The notes below the pieces were generated by a model, which had not been told where the DNA came from, made no database searches, and saw only the letters and a list, made by a program, of their open reading frames with translations. The position numbers and the translations under genes were made by a program. From Nonomuraea angiospora (lineage in GTDB: Bacteria; Actinomycetota; Actinomycetes; Streptosporangiales; Streptosporangiaceae), in NCBI RefSeq assembly GCF_014873145.1, contig NZ_JADBEK010000001.1:5270001-5334000 (forward strand): a DNA stretch of 64,000 nucleotides, written 5' to 3'. Positions 1 through 8,423 of this stretch are shown in pieces. How positions within the stretch are numbered: position 1 is the stretch's first letter; every line of letters starts with the position of its first letter.

Positions 1-521
1 TCGGAGAGGGGCGGGCTGGGCTCGAGGCGGTCGAAATAGCGGGCCGCCCAGTTTTCACCCATGGCGGCCAGCAGCACTTTGGGACCGGCGCCGCGATGCA
101 GGCTCATGATCTGGCCGGGGACGAAGGAGAGCCGGATGGCGTGTTCGGTCTGGCTCATCTCCACGCACGTGGCGTAGTCGCCAACGCGGCGGATGACCAG
201 GGCGGCCTCGCCGGTGGCCTTGGAGAGGCGGTCCACCAAGGGGCGCAAGGCCTTCGACGCCTGAAAGGCCTGTTCGGCGGCGCGGGTCAGCAGGAAAACG
301 CGGGGGGAAAGGGCGTAGGTGCCGGTGCCGCTCTCCTCCACCAGGTCCATTTCACGCAGCAAGGCGAGAAAGCGGTAGGTGGAGGGGGCGGATATGTCCA
401 CCTCGCGGGCGATCTCCTCGACGCTGAGCACCGGGCGTTCCTCGGAGAACAACAAGAGGATTTTCAGAACTCGCCGGGCGCTGTCCACGCCCGGGGTTCG
501 TTCCCGTCCTGCCAACACCAT
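1..521 (-). CDS. IclR-family transcriptional regulator, C-terminus cut by window edge
   Basis: Reading the minus strand from an ATG at 521 gives an open frame that runs off the left edge (about 173 residues visible). The N-terminus has the winged HTH of IclR proteins (VDSARRVLKILLLFSEERP, then SVEEIAREVDISAPSTYRF). The start of the IclR ligand-binding domain follows (LVDRLSKATGEAALVIRR). A purine-rich GAGGGG lies just upstream of the ATG; the next codon, GTG, has better spacing and could be the true start. It sits 30 bp downstream of the last gene of the catabolic operon in the same orientation, so it is probably co-transcribed and may be the local regulator. IclR proteins often control aromatic-acid catabolism. 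The effector is unknown. Confidence 0.85.
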   Translation of the reverse strand, partial: MVLAGRERTPGVDSARRVLKILLLFSEERPVLSVEEIAREVDISAPSTYRFLALLREMDLVEESGTGTYALSPRVFLLTRAAEQAFQASKALRPLVDRLSKATGEAALVIRRVGDYATCVEMSQTEHAIRLSFVPGQIMSLHRGAGPKVLLAAMGENWAARYFDRLEPSPPLS

Positions 522-550
522 GCCCCCTCTGATTTCCGACAATTGACAGG

Positions 551-1021
551 TCAGGCGGAGAACGTCACCACGAACCGGTTCTGTTCGATGACGTTTCCGC
601 CGTACGCGACGAGGAATTCCTCCCTCGTCGGGTCGCCGGTGACCGGCCTGTCCAGAGCGTACAGCCAGAAATAATAGTGGTGTACGCCGTGGCCGGGCGG
701 GGGCTGAGGGCCGGTGTACGCTTTCTCGCCGAGGCCGTTGGGCCCTTCCCGGTACGCGGCACCGCCGCCAGGTGCGGAAATGACGGTGGTCGCGGGATCG
801 ATGCCGTACACGATCCAGTGCGTGAAGCCGTGCGGAAGGGGGGCATCGGGGTCGTGGACGATCAGCGCGAGTTCGACGGCGCCCTCGGGGACACCGGAAA
901 TCTCCAGGTCCGGGGCCGTATTGTCGTGATAGCCGGTGTGCCGGTCGGGAATGCGGTCGCCCACGGAGAAATGGCGGGGCGCGATGGTCAGGTCTTTGAT
1001 GTTCAACGGCATCGGGGTCAT
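551..1021 (-). CDS. YbhB/YbcL-type PEBP (Raf kinase inhibitor-like) protein
   Basis: 156 residues, the normal length of the bacterial PEBP family. Family signatures are visible: the ligand-pocket segment ALIVHDPDAPLPHGFTHWIVYGI, then the Gly/Pro-rich stretch GPNGLGEKAYTGPQPPPGHGVHHYYFWLYAL. The ATG at 1021 overlaps the TGA of the upstream hydrolase by 4 bp (ATGA), which indicates translational coupling. No signal peptide is visible, so it is cytoplasmic. Bacterial PEBPs bind small anionic ligands but have no agreed biochemical role. Here it is the penultimate gene of a catabolic operon, and its contribution cannot be inferred from sequence. Confidence 0.88.
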   Translation of the reverse strand: MTPMPLNIKDLTIAPRHFSVGDRIPDRHTGYHDNTAPDLEISGVPEGAVELALIVHDPDAPLPHGFTHWIVYGIDPATTVISAPGGGAAYREGPNGLGEKAYTGPQPPPGHGVHHYYFWLYALDRPVTGDPTREEFLVAYGGNVIEQNRFVVTFSA

Positions 1022-1836
1022 TCCTTTTTCAGTATTCGGGCAATCTCGTCCGCCACCGCGCCGGGCGACTCCTCGGGCACATAGTGATCGAGGCCGGGCA
1101 ATTCCACGGCCCGGAAATCAGGCCGCAGGGCCTTGGTGGCGGCGTACGCCGACGCGGATACGATCTTGCTGTGTTCGCCGCGGAGGAGGGTGACCGGCAC
1201 CGTGATCCGGCGGGTCTCCTCGGCGAAGTCGGTGCGCAGGCCCCGCACGGTGTGAACCATCGCCGCGGGGTCGGCGAGCGCGCGAAATCCGGCGCCGTCT
1301 TCGACGTATCCGTAGGTCACGCGGCGGCGCACGGCGTCGACGGGCATCAGCGGGTAGCGGGCGCGCAGATAGTCCTCGATGTCGGCTTCGGAGGCGAACA
1401 GCCGGTCGCCGCCGCGCACCCGCGTCTCCAGGTCGCCGAGCACCTCGGGTTCGACGAACGGCGTGTAGTCCACGGCCACGACCCCGGCCACCACCTCGGG
1501 GTGCAGGGCGCCGAGCACGATCGCGTTGCGCGCGCCGAGCGAGTGCCCGGCGACCACCACCGGCCCGCAGTCCAGCGCCCGGACCAGCGCGAGCACGTCG
1601 GAGCAGTAGTCCGCCGCGCCGTAGCCGGCGGCGGGCTTGTCACTGCGGCCGTGCCCGCGCTGGTCGACGGCGATCGTCCGGAGGCCGTCGCCCAGCCGCT
1701 CGACCACCGCGTCCCAGACGCCGAGGTTGGCCGTGGTGCCGTGGAGCAGGACGACCGCCGCCCCCGAACCCCGGTCCCGGACGCACAGCCTGACGCCCCC
1801 GGCGCGGATGTAGGCCAGGTTCTTGATGGTCCGCAT
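1018..1836 (-). CDS. alpha/beta-fold hydrolase
   Basis: 272 residues from the ATG at 1836; the longer upstream frame only shadows the next gene. Hallmarks in order: oxyanion-hole region VVLLHGTTAN, DQRGHGRSDK, nucleophile elbow VVAGHSLGARN (Ser), and a C-terminal His in GLDHYVPEE. The acid is probably an Asp in the VTLLRGEHSKIV region or nearby, which I cannot fix by eye. It overlaps the downstream PEBP gene by 4 bp and follows the dehydrogenase gene by 8 bp. In this operon it could act as a C-C bond, enol-lactone or ester hydrolase on a ring-opened intermediate, but the substrate is inferred only from context. Confidence 0.88.
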   Translation of the reverse strand: MRTIKNLAYIRAGGVRLCVRDRGSGAAVVLLHGTTANLGVWDAVVERLGDGLRTIAVDQRGHGRSDKPAAGYGAADYCSDVLALVRALDCGPVVVAGHSLGARNAIVLGALHPEVVAGVVAVDYTPFVEPEVLGDLETRVRGGDRLFASEADIEDYLRARYPLMPVDAVRRRVTYGYVEDGAGFRALADPAAMVHTVRGLRTDFAEETRRITVPVTLLRGEHSKIVSASAYAATKALRPDFRAVELPGLDHYVPEESPGAVADEIARILKKE

Positions 1837-1844
1837 TGCCGTGG

Positions 1845-2777
1845 TCAGACGGGGGTGATGGAGGAAAGCGCCTTGCGCACGGTGACGAGGCCGCGCACGA
1901 TGTCGCCGCGCTTGGCGGCCACGTCGCCCTCGCCGTAGGCGTACATGCCGTCGCCGGTCTTCATGCCGAGCTTGTTCTGCTTGGTGAGGTCGGTGATGAG
2001 CGAGGAGACTCCCGATTCGTTGGAGAGGTCCTTGTTCAGGTAAGAGGCGACCGATTCGTAGATGTCGAGGCCGGCCATGTCGAGCAGGCGCATCGGTCCG
2101 ATCACGGCGAGCTTGTAACCGATGCCCCACTTGACGCAGGTGTCCAGGTCCTTCTGGGAGGCCACGCCCTGTTCGACCAGCGAGAGGCATTCACGCAGGA
2201 TGGCGTACAGGATCCGGTTCTCGATGAAGCCGGGGACCTCCTTCTCGACGACCGCCTCGTAGCCGAAAGCCTGGACGATCTCGATGAGCCTGGCCTCCAC
2301 GTCCTCTGCGGTGCGCTCCCCCTTCACCACCTCGATCATGGGGATGAGGTGCGGCGGGTTGGACCAGTGCATGCCGATGAAGCGCTCGGGGTGGTCCATC
2401 ACGACGGCCATGTCGGAGATCGGGATGCCCGAGGTGTTCGTCGCGATGATCGCGTCGGGAGCGACGGCGGCCTCGATCTGGCGCAGCACCGTCTTCTTCA
2501 GCTCGATCTTCTCCGGGATGGCCTCGATGACCAGGCCGGCGCCGGCGAGTGCCTTGGCCTGGTCCAACTCGTAGGCGATGGAGCCGCCCGGCGTTACCGG
2601 GACGCCCAGCTCGTCCAGCACCTTCTCGGCGCCGGCGCAGATGCCCTCGGCCCGAGCCAGGACGTCCTCGCTGATGTCGTTGAGGCGTACCTCGGAGCCG
2701 TAGCGGGCGAGCAGCGCGGCGATGCCGGGGCCCATGCTCCCGGAGCCGATCACGGCGCTGATTCTCGGCATGGTCAT
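1845..2777 (-). CDS. 3-hydroxyacyl-CoA dehydrogenase family protein
   Basis: 310 residues from the ATG at 2777, which follows AAGGAGA at suitable spacing. The N-terminal Rossmann motif is ISAVIGSGSMGPGIAALL. Catalytic-region motifs are NTSGIPIS and GMHWSNPPHLIPMIEVVKGE (His and Glu). The C-terminal helical domain contains GFIENRILYAILRECLSLVE and GIGYKLAVIGPMRLLDMAGLD. The length matches the single-subunit 3-hydroxybutyryl-CoA/carnitine/gulonate dehydrogenase type. It would oxidise a 3-hydroxy acid or acyl-CoA with NAD(P)+ in the cytoplasm. It lies between the aldolase and hydrolase genes of the operon. The exact substrate is unknown. Confidence 0.9.
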   Translation of the reverse strand: MTMPRISAVIGSGSMGPGIAALLARYGSEVRLNDISEDVLARAEGICAGAEKVLDELGVPVTPGGSIAYELDQAKALAGAGLVIEAIPEKIELKKTVLRQIEAAVAPDAIIATNTSGIPISDMAVVMDHPERFIGMHWSNPPHLIPMIEVVKGERTAEDVEARLIEIVQAFGYEAVVEKEVPGFIENRILYAILRECLSLVEQGVASQKDLDTCVKWGIGYKLAVIGPMRLLDMAGLDIYESVASYLNKDLSNESGVSSLITDLTKQNKLGMKTGDGMYAYGEGDVAAKRGDIVRGLVTVRKALSSITPV

Positions 2778-2805
2778 ATCGACGTCTCCTTGTTCTCGAA
2801 AAGGA

Positions 2806-3552
2806 TCAGGCTTCGAACCGGTCGAGCTTGCGGTTGAAGTACATCCAGAAATTGCTCTTGGCCCGCTCCGGATAGATGCGGCGGAACTTCTCCCGGGACT
2901 CCTCCGGATCCGGCACCTCGTACGACATCCCGGACGCGAGCAGCGCGAGCTGGAAGTCCGCCGCCTTCTCCAGGAAGATCCCGGCGAGCGTGGCCTCCTT
3001 GATGTTCCGGCCCACGAACGAGGCTCCGTGATTGGCCTGCAGCACGGCGTCCGCGCTGCCCAGCGTGGCGGCGAGCTGCTTGCCGAGTTCCTGGGTGGTG
3101 ATGATGTGGCTGGTGGCGGCGAATCGCGGCACTCCGTGCTCGGCGAAGTACACGCCATGGTTGTTGACCACGGAGAACTCGATGTCGCCCGCGCCGAACA
3201 CAGTCGCCTTGAACGGGTGCGAATGGCCGACGACGTTCACCTCCGGACGGGCCAGCATGATTTCGGTGTGCAGCGGCCATTCCAGGTGCCGCAGCCCTTG
3301 GCCCTCGAGTACGTTCCCGTCGAAGTCGATGAGGATGAAGTCGGCGGCGGTGACCTCCTCCAGCCCGAGGTTGCCCTTCTTCAGCCACAGGCCGCGGCCG
3401 AATGGATCGCGGTAGGAAAGGTGCCCCATCGACATGTCGCCGTGGCCTTCCATTTCGAGGATCCGGTGCGCCCGGGCGACCTCGTTCAGCACGGTTCCTA
3501 TCGACTCGTCCTGGGAATACAGGGCGTCGCTGTTGGACATGGTCTCCTCCAT
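2806..3552 (-). CDS. class II aldolase/adducin family protein
   Basis: 248 residues with the single-domain aldolase II fold. Zinc-ligand histidines are visible in VVGHSHPFKATVFG, and the family motifs HGDMSMGHLSYRD, WPLHTEIMLARPEVN and LQANHGASFVG are in order. Members split or decarboxylate hydroxy-keto or sugar-acid intermediates with a divalent metal. It lies 13 bp downstream of the AA_synth gene and 28 bp upstream of the dehydrogenase gene, so it is an operon member. Paired with a 3-hydroxyacyl-CoA dehydrogenase-type enzyme it resembles small oxidised-acid catabolic modules. Assignment to a sub-family (fuculose-phosphate aldolase, hydroxyl-keto-decarboxylase) is not possible here. Confidence 0.88.
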   Translation of the reverse strand: MEETMSNSDALYSQDESIGTVLNEVARAHRILEMEGHGDMSMGHLSYRDPFGRGLWLKKGNLGLEEVTAADFILIDFDGNVLEGQGLRHLEWPLHTEIMLARPEVNVVGHSHPFKATVFGAGDIEFSVVNNHGVYFAEHGVPRFAATSHIITTQELGKQLAATLGSADAVLQANHGASFVGRNIKEATLAGIFLEKAADFQLALLASGMSYEVPDPEESREKFRRIYPERAKSNFWMYFNRKLDRFEA

Positions 3553-3565
3553 GGGTAGCTGAAGA

Positions 3566-4153
3566 TCAGGCGCGGGTCTCGGCCACGGTCAGCCCGCCGA
3601 CCCGCTCGTGCACTCGCCCGCCGGTCGCGACGGCGACGCAGATGAGCAGTTCGCCGGGCCGGGGGGCGTCGGGGGCGGTCAGGGTGGCGGCGTCGTAATG
3701 GGAGCGGACGTAGAGCTCGTCCTTGTACGCCAGCGGAATGTCGATGCTCGTCCCGGCGGCGGCGGTCTTGGTGGCCGACGAGATCCAGGCGGAACCGCCG
3801 CCCACCGCGTCCCGCAGCGCGTTGCCGAAGATCGTGGTGACGCAGGCGACGACGTGTTCCTGCTCGCCGTTCAGGCCGGCTATGCCGCCTTTGCCGTAGC
3901 TCTGCACCTCATGGCCGCCCAGCAGGGCCACCGCCCTCTCGCCCAGCGCGGTGCCGAGGGCGGCGCTGGGCGCGGTCAGCGGGGTCAGATCGGCCTCGTA
4001 CCGGCCGGCGAAGGGGTTCTCGATCACTACCCCGACGACGGCCTTGACCAGGGGCTGTGCCGTGACCGGGCCGTTCTCGTGCAGGATCTCCTCCACGGAG
4101 CTCACCCAGCGGCGCACCCGGTATGCCTCGTACACGGCTTTATCAGCATTCAT
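3566..4153 (-). CDS. AA_synth (DUF1185, PF06684) family protein
   Basis: 195 residues from the ATG at 4153, chosen because AAGGA lies 9 nt upstream; an in-frame ATG at 4171 has no ribosome site. The sequence matches the amino-acid synthesis family (RRWVSSVEEILHENGP, KAVVGVVIENPFAGRYEADL, SYGKGGIAGLNGEQEHV). Despite the family name the biochemical role is not settled. The genes recur beside NMT1-type ABC transporters and amidohydrolase or oxygenase genes, as here. It lies 27 bp downstream of the monooxygenase gene and is part of the same operon. Confidence 0.8.
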   Translation of the reverse strand: MNADKAVYEAYRVRRWVSSVEEILHENGPVTAQPLVKAVVGVVIENPFAGRYEADLTPLTAPSAALGTALGERAVALLGGHEVQSYGKGGIAGLNGEQEHVVACVTTIFGNALRDAVGGGSAWISSATKTAAAGTSIDIPLAYKDELYVRSHYDAATLTAPDAPRPGELLICVAVATGGRVHERVGGLTVAETRA

Positions 4154-4180
4154 TGCGATATTTCCTTCCAAGCCTCTAAA

Positions 4181-5329
4181 TCAGGCGCTCACGGAATGGC
4201 GGTCGGGGTCCGTGGGGTCGTACCTGGCGGTCTCCAGGTTCTCCACGGTGAACTGGTTGCCCTGGGCCATCCCGCGCGTCGCCGCGTAGTCCGCCGACCG
4301 CTGCTGGCACCGGTCGGTGATCGGCCGCTCCAGCTCGCCCCACCGCACCAGCGACTCCTCGATCTCGCCGTCAGGCGCCTCGCTCGCGGCGACGGCCAGG
4401 GTGTACGCGTTGGCCATCGCGCAGCCGGCGCCCTGGGCCAGCGCCGGGCACATGGCGTGCGCCGCGTCGCCGACCAGCGCCACCACGCCCGCGCTCCATT
4501 CGTCCACCACGGTGGTCTGGTAGCCGTAGTACCGCGGGTCGGCGGCCTTGGCCGCCGATCGCAGCACTGGCGTGAGCTCGGGGAACACCGACGTCCAGAG
4601 GTCCAGGTCGATCGGGGTGCGGCTGCCCTGCTCGTCCGCCGCGGGCGCGCCGAGCGCGATGTACAGCTCGCGGTCGTTGCACGGGACGTACAGGACCCGC
4701 AGGTACCTGGGCTCCAGGTTCCAGAAGTCGATGACGTTGTCCCATTCGCCTGGCCCGAGCTCGTCCTTGTGCCGGGGCACCAGGAACCTGGTGATCCCGT
4801 CGCGTGTCTTCCAGCGGTCCTGAGTGAACCCGATCGCGTCGCGTACCTGGGACTTCACCCCGTCCGCGCCCACCACCAGATCCGCCGTCAGGGTCTCGCC
4901 GGAGGCCAGGGTGACGGTGCCACGCGGGTCGGCGGACACCACCCGGGACCCGGTGTGGATCTCGGCGCCCGCCCGCAGCGCCGCGTCCAGCAGGGTCTTG
5001 TGCAGGTGCGGGCGGGTCATCGTGCGCCAGGGCAGACCGTCGAAGTGCTCGTGCGAGACGCTCGCTCCTTGGACCCGCGTCTCGTAGTACGGCGGGGTCA
5101 TCGAGTCCGCCAGCGCCTGGTCGTAGGCGCCGATCGCCTGCAGCACCTTGAGGCTGTTGTGCCACAGGACGATCCCGGCGCCCTGTTCGCGCAGCTCGGG
5201 CCCCTGTTCGTGGACCCGCACCGTCCAGCCTCGCCGGGCCAGAGCGGCGGCTGCGGTCAGCCCGGCGAATCCCGCTCCGGCGATCTCCGCGTGCCGGCCG
5301 TTTCCGTTGCCGCTAACCGTGTTCTTCAT
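4181..5329 (-). CDS. FAD-dependent group A aromatic-ring monooxygenase
   Basis: 382 residues, typical of single-component flavoprotein hydroxylases. The three diagnostic motifs are present in order: GxGxxG (AEIAGAGFAGLTAAAALARR), the DG motif (DLVVGADGVKSQVRD) and the GD motif (VVALVGDAAHAMCPALAQG). GAGCAMANA follows, where the isoalloxazine ring packs. The start is supported by GAGCGAGGAC just upstream. Such enzymes insert one oxygen atom into an electron-rich aromatic or N-heteroaromatic ring using NAD(P)H. The length and the neighbours (importer, AA_synth, aldolase) would fit a hydroxypyridine- or hydroxybenzoate-type substrate, but this is inference. Confidence 0.88.
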   Translation of the reverse strand: MKNTVSGNGNGRHAEIAGAGFAGLTAAAALARRGWTVRVHEQGPELREQGAGIVLWHNSLKVLQAIGAYDQALADSMTPPYYETRVQGASVSHEHFDGLPWRTMTRPHLHKTLLDAALRAGAEIHTGSRVVSADPRGTVTLASGETLTADLVVGADGVKSQVRDAIGFTQDRWKTRDGITRFLVPRHKDELGPGEWDNVIDFWNLEPRYLRVLYVPCNDRELYIALGAPAADEQGSRTPIDLDLWTSVFPELTPVLRSAAKAADPRYYGYQTTVVDEWSAGVVALVGDAAHAMCPALAQGAGCAMANAYTLAVAASEAPDGEIEESLVRWGELERPITDRCQQRSADYAATRGMAQGNQFTVENLETARYDPTDPDRHSVSA

Positions 5330-5365
5330 GTCCTCGCTCTCGTCCTCGGTCCCCGTGTCCTCGCG

Positions 5366-6427
5366 TCAGTTCTTCGCGCCGTACGCCTTGACGAAGGTGT
5401 CGTCGTACACGTCCTTGGTGGTGGGCTTGGCCCCCTTCAGCACCCCTTGGCCCGCGAGCACGTCGATGGTGGACTGCCACTCGGCCTCGTCCATCGCGCC
5501 AAGGCCGTTCGCCGTGGTGACGTCGCTGGTGAAGGTGTGGTCGATATCGGCCTGCAACTGCTTCTGGAACAGGCCGGCCTTGCTCGCGTTCTCCGGAGCG
5601 GTCTCGCTCAGCAGCTTGGCGGTCTCGGCCGGGTGGTCCAGGACATACGTGAACGCCTTCAGGTAGGCGTTGGTGAAACGCTGCACCAGATCCGGATTTT
5701 TCTTGATCATTTCGTCGCCGGCGAAGAGTCCCGAGCCGTAGACGTCGTAACCGGCGTCGGACCCGAGCAGGACGCTGAGCGTCCCGGCCCCGCCCGCCGC
5801 CTCCTCCAGCTGCGGCACCTCGGCGTCGATGTAGCACGGCACCGCGTCGACTCGCCCCTGGATCAGGTAGTTCTCGAACGGCGGGGTGACGGTGAACTCC
5901 TTCATCTCGCCGCGCTGCATCTTGTTCGCGGCGAGAAGCGCCTGGTAGAAGATGAACGTCGAGCCCGCGGAGTGGACCCCGACGGTACGTCCCTTGAGCG
6001 AGGCGACCGAGCTGAGCTCCAGATTGCGCTTCAGCGAGCACATGCCGAGCGGCGAGGCCTGGTTGACCGCCGCCAGCGCCTTCACCGGCACCCCCTGGGA
6101 CCGCGCGGTGACCAGCGACGGCAGGTCGCCGAAGCCGAAGTCGGCCCGCCCGGTGCCCACCGTGCGCAACGCGTCCGGGGAGCCGGTGCCGCGCTTGATG
6201 CTCTCGACCTCGATGCGCTCCTGCTGGAAGTAGCCGAGCTTCTGCGCCACGTAGAACATGCCATGACCGCCGCGGAGCTGGTAGTCGAGTTGCACCGTGA
6301 CGGTGTCGAGCCCGCTCGCCCCGGCCTTGTCTTCGCCGCCCCCGCCACCGCAGGCGGTGAGCAGGAACAGGGCGGCGGCGGAACCTGCGAAGCCAAGAAG
6401 CTTCACGCGAGAAGGGGAGATGGACAT
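5366..6427 (-). CDS. NMT1/SsuA-type ABC transporter substrate-binding lipoprotein
   Basis: 353 residues from the ATG at 6427, preceded by AAGGAG; the longer open frame runs into the permease gene and is rejected. The signal peptide ends in a lipobox (LFLLTACGG) with Cys26 as the lipidation site. The mature protein has NMT1/TauA-type motifs (VQLDYQLRGGHGMFYVAQKLGYFQQE, GDLPSLVTARSQGVPVKALAAVNQ, LKGRTVGVHSAGSTF). This class binds small organic nutrients such as sulfonates, taurine, pyrimidines or aromatic acids outside the membrane. Permease and ATPase genes follow the same order and strand, giving a complete importer. Confidence 0.9.
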   Translation of the reverse strand: MSISPSRVKLLGFAGSAAALFLLTACGGGGGEDKAGASGLDTVTVQLDYQLRGGHGMFYVAQKLGYFQQERIEVESIKRGTGSPDALRTVGTGRADFGFGDLPSLVTARSQGVPVKALAAVNQASPLGMCSLKRNLELSSVASLKGRTVGVHSAGSTFIFYQALLAANKMQRGEMKEFTVTPPFENYLIQGRVDAVPCYIDAEVPQLEEAAGGAGTLSVLLGSDAGYDVYGSGLFAGDEMIKKNPDLVQRFTNAYLKAFTYVLDHPAETAKLLSETAPENASKAGLFQKQLQADIDHTFTSDVTTANGLGAMDEAEWQSTIDVLAGQGVLKGAKPTTKDVYDDTFVKAYGAKN

Positions 6428-6465
6428 GGTGACTCCTTGCGCGCAAGCGGAGGGGGGCGGAGGGG

Positions 6466-7308
6466 CTACTCGGTTTCGGATCGGATGTGCGGGAACCGCC
6501 CGCGCAGGACGAGCTCCACCAGCGACATGCCGTAGTAGAGGACCAGACCGAGCACCGACACCAGCGTCAGCGCCGCGAACATCAGCGGCGTGTCGAGCTG
6601 CGTGGACGCGAACTGGATGAGATATCCGAGCCCCTTCTCGGCGCCGGCGAACTCGGCGACCACCGCGCCGATGACGGCCAGCGTGATCGCGATGCGCATG
6701 CCCGCGAAGAGGTACGGCAGCGATGCGGGGATCTGGATGCGGGTGAGGATCTGGTTGCGGCTGGAACCCACCGAGCGCATCAGCAGCAGCAGATCCTGAT
6801 CGACGGCCTTCAACCCGACGATCTGGTTGAGCGTGATGGGGAAGAACGCCATCACCACGATCAGCGTGAGCTTCGGCGCCAGCCCGTAACCGAACCACAG
6901 GATGAAGATGGGGGCCAGGGCGACCTTCGGCACCACCTGGAAGAGCACGATGAGCGGATATACCGCGCGTTCCAACCAGCTGAACCGGACAACTGCGACA
7001 GCGATCGTCACGCCCGCCGCCACGCTCAGCAGAAACCCGTAGAGAATCTCCTGAGTCGTCACCCAGGCGGCCTCCAGAAGGCTCTCACGCGATTCCACGA
7101 TTTCCGCGAGAAACTCACTCGGTTTGGCGAGGACAAAATTCGAGATCCCGAACACCCGGACGACGAGTTCCCACACGACGAACGCGCCGAGGAAAACCAG
7201 AATGCTCGGCCAGGCCCGGGACCACCATGCCCGAATGGCCTCCCCCGGCTCGGCGCCGCCACCGGCCCGGGCCTTGTTCGCTATTTTCGCGTCCGTTGAG
7301 ATTGCCAT
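6466..7308 (-). CDS. ABC transporter permease (SsuC/TauC type)
   Basis: 280 residues with about six hydrophobic segments and the EAA-loop region typical of nitrate/sulfonate/taurine permeases (LLMRSVGSSRNQILTRIQIPASLPYLFAGMRIAI, then AVIGAVVAEFAGAEKGLGYLI). The start lies 5 bp after the stop of the ATPase gene with no clear ribosome site, so translation is probably coupled. It would form the membrane channel for the lipoprotein encoded just downstream. Confidence 0.9.
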   Translation of the reverse strand: MAISTDAKIANKARAGGGAEPGEAIRAWWSRAWPSILVFLGAFVVWELVVRVFGISNFVLAKPSEFLAEIVESRESLLEAAWVTTQEILYGFLLSVAAGVTIAVAVVRFSWLERAVYPLIVLFQVVPKVALAPIFILWFGYGLAPKLTLIVVMAFFPITLNQIVGLKAVDQDLLLLMRSVGSSRNQILTRIQIPASLPYLFAGMRIAITLAVIGAVVAEFAGAEKGLGYLIQFASTQLDTPLMFAALTLVSVLGLVLYYGMSLVELVLRGRFPHIRSETE

Positions 7309-7313
7309 GATCG

Positions 7314-8102
7314 TCAGACCGTCGCTTTCGGTTCAAGACGCTCGCGCAGACGGGCGGCGTACTCGCTGAAGAGGGGCTCGTCGAACACCGCCCGGGTGCG
7401 CGGCCGGGGCAGGCCGATCGGCAGCGTCTCCAGGATCCGGCCCGGGTTGACGCCCATCACGTGCACCACGTCGGACAGGAACACCGCCTCGGAGATGGAG
7501 TGCGTGACGAACAGGATCGTCTTGCCGGTGGCCGCCCAGATCTCGGCCAGTTTCTCGTTGAGCTCGTCGCGAGTGATCGCGTCCAGCGCGCCGAAAGGCT
7601 CGTCCATCAGCAGGATCGCCGGGTCCATGGCGAGCGCCCGGGCGATGGACACGCGCTGCGCCATGCCCCCGGACAGCTCATGCGGCAGCTTCCCCGCGGC
7701 CCCTTCCAGCCCCACCAGCTCCAGCGCCGACTCCGCCGCCGACGCCGCCTGGGACGCCCGCTCCCCGGTCGCGATCTGCCGCAGCATGCTCGCGTTCTGC
7801 ACCGCGGACTTCCACGGCAGCAGCGCCGGCCGCTGCGGCACCAGGCCGATCCGGCGCGCCTTGACGGCTTCCGCCGCCGGGCGCCCGCCGATGCTCACCG
7901 CACCCGCGGTGGGCGCGAGAATTCCGCCCAGGATTTTCAGCAGCGTGCTTTTCCCACACCCGGAAGGGCCGAGCAGGGTGACGAAACTGCCGGCCGCGAT
8001 ATCGATATCCAGATCGTGCAGCACGGTTTGTGCGGCGCGTCTCGACCCGCGTCGGGAGAAACACATTTCGATTCCCCGGGCAGAAATCCCCACGGATTCC
8101 AT
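7314..8102 (-). CDS. ABC transporter ATP-binding protein (SsuB/TauB type)
   Basis: 262 residues from the ATG at 8102, selected because GGGAGGAG lies 7 nt upstream; the ATG at 8123 would bury this site. All nucleotide-binding motifs are seen: Walker [14 protein letters not shown]-loop [10 protein letters not shown], signature [15 protein letters not shown], Walker [13 protein letters not shown] and switch His in VTHSISEAV. It is the first gene of the operon that continues down to the IclR gene. The transcript should begin in the 320-bp divergent promoter region that carries an unusual set of inverted repeats. Confidence 0.92.
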   Translation of the reverse strand: MESVGISARGIEMCFSRRGSRRAAQTVLHDLDIDIAAGSFVTLLGPSGCGKSTLLKILGGILAPTAGAVSIGGRPAAEAVKARRIGLVPQRPALLPWKSAVQNASMLRQIATGERASQAASAAESALELVGLEGAAGKLPHELSGGMAQRVSIARALAMDPAILLMDEPFGALDAITRDELNEKLAEIWAATGKTILFVTHSISEAVFLSDVVHVMGVNPGRILETLPIGLPRPRTRAVFDEPLFSEYAARLRERLEPKATV

Positions 8103-8156
8103 GCGACAACTCCTCCCGCGCACCGAGAGCGGTCACCCCGGAGCGTCGGGATGTTC

Positions 8157-8183
8157 TATCACTCTCTGATAATCACTTATCAG
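8157..8183. promoter_or_regulatory. overlapping inverted repeats upstream of the catabolic operon
   Basis: A perfect inverted repeat CTGATAA-TCAC-TTATCAG spans 8166-8183. It shares its left arm with a second repeat, TATCA-CTCTC-TGATA, at 8157-8171. This makes three regularly alternating half-sites, 55 to 80 bp upstream of the ATPase start on the minus strand. The arrangement suits a dimeric repressor or activator with cooperative binding; the IclR protein at the operon end is the nearest candidate. No clear -35/-10 pair could be fixed. Confidence 0.5.
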
Positions 8184-8389
8184 CGAGGCTAGGCTGCTCG
8201 GTTGCGGCACGTCAAGGGTCGCCTGCGTTTTTGCGCCTGTTACTGCCGGCGTTGGTGCGGGTTCGGCCGACGGCGCCGATCAGCGCGCCGGACCCGGCCG
8301 GTCCGGTGACGGCGCCGTACCACCACCAAGCTCTCCGCCACCCCCAGGTCCGGCCCATTGCGTGAACCAGACAGACCAAGCTAGGGTGC

Positions 8390-8407
8390 CTGGTATAACT
8401 GGTCCAC
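8390..8407 (+). promoter_or_regulatory. GntR-type operator, copy 1
   Basis: CTGGTATAACTGGTCCAC lies 17 bp upstream of the NagB-like start. Its reverse complement (GTGGACCAGTTATACC) matches the sequence at 12424-12439 upstream of the GntR gene. The forward form matches CTGGACTAACTGGTC at 12522-12536 upstream of the binding-protein gene. The core resembles TGGTCTAGACCA-type sites known for DasR/NagR regulators. Its position next to the translation start suggests repression. Confidence 0.65.
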
Positions 8408-8423
8408 AAGAGGAGTCAAGCCT

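Larger units (their letters stand above)
8103..8423. other. divergent intergenic region between two operons
   Basis: About 320 bp without a supportable gene separate the catabolic operon (minus) from the amino-sugar operon (plus). It holds the inverted repeats at 8157-8183 and, immediately before the NagB-like gene, a GntR-type operator at 8390-8407. A related half-site string, TGAACCAGACAGACCAAG, lies at 8363-8380. The middle part is very GC-rich and shows no further structure that I can support. Confidence 0.6.

Noticed and set aside
3608..6535. 975-codon open frame on the plus strand
   Set aside because: It runs antisense to four well-supported minus-strand genes. Its composition (Arg, His, Gly, Val, Gln) is that of a GC-skewed shadow frame, and no domain is visible.
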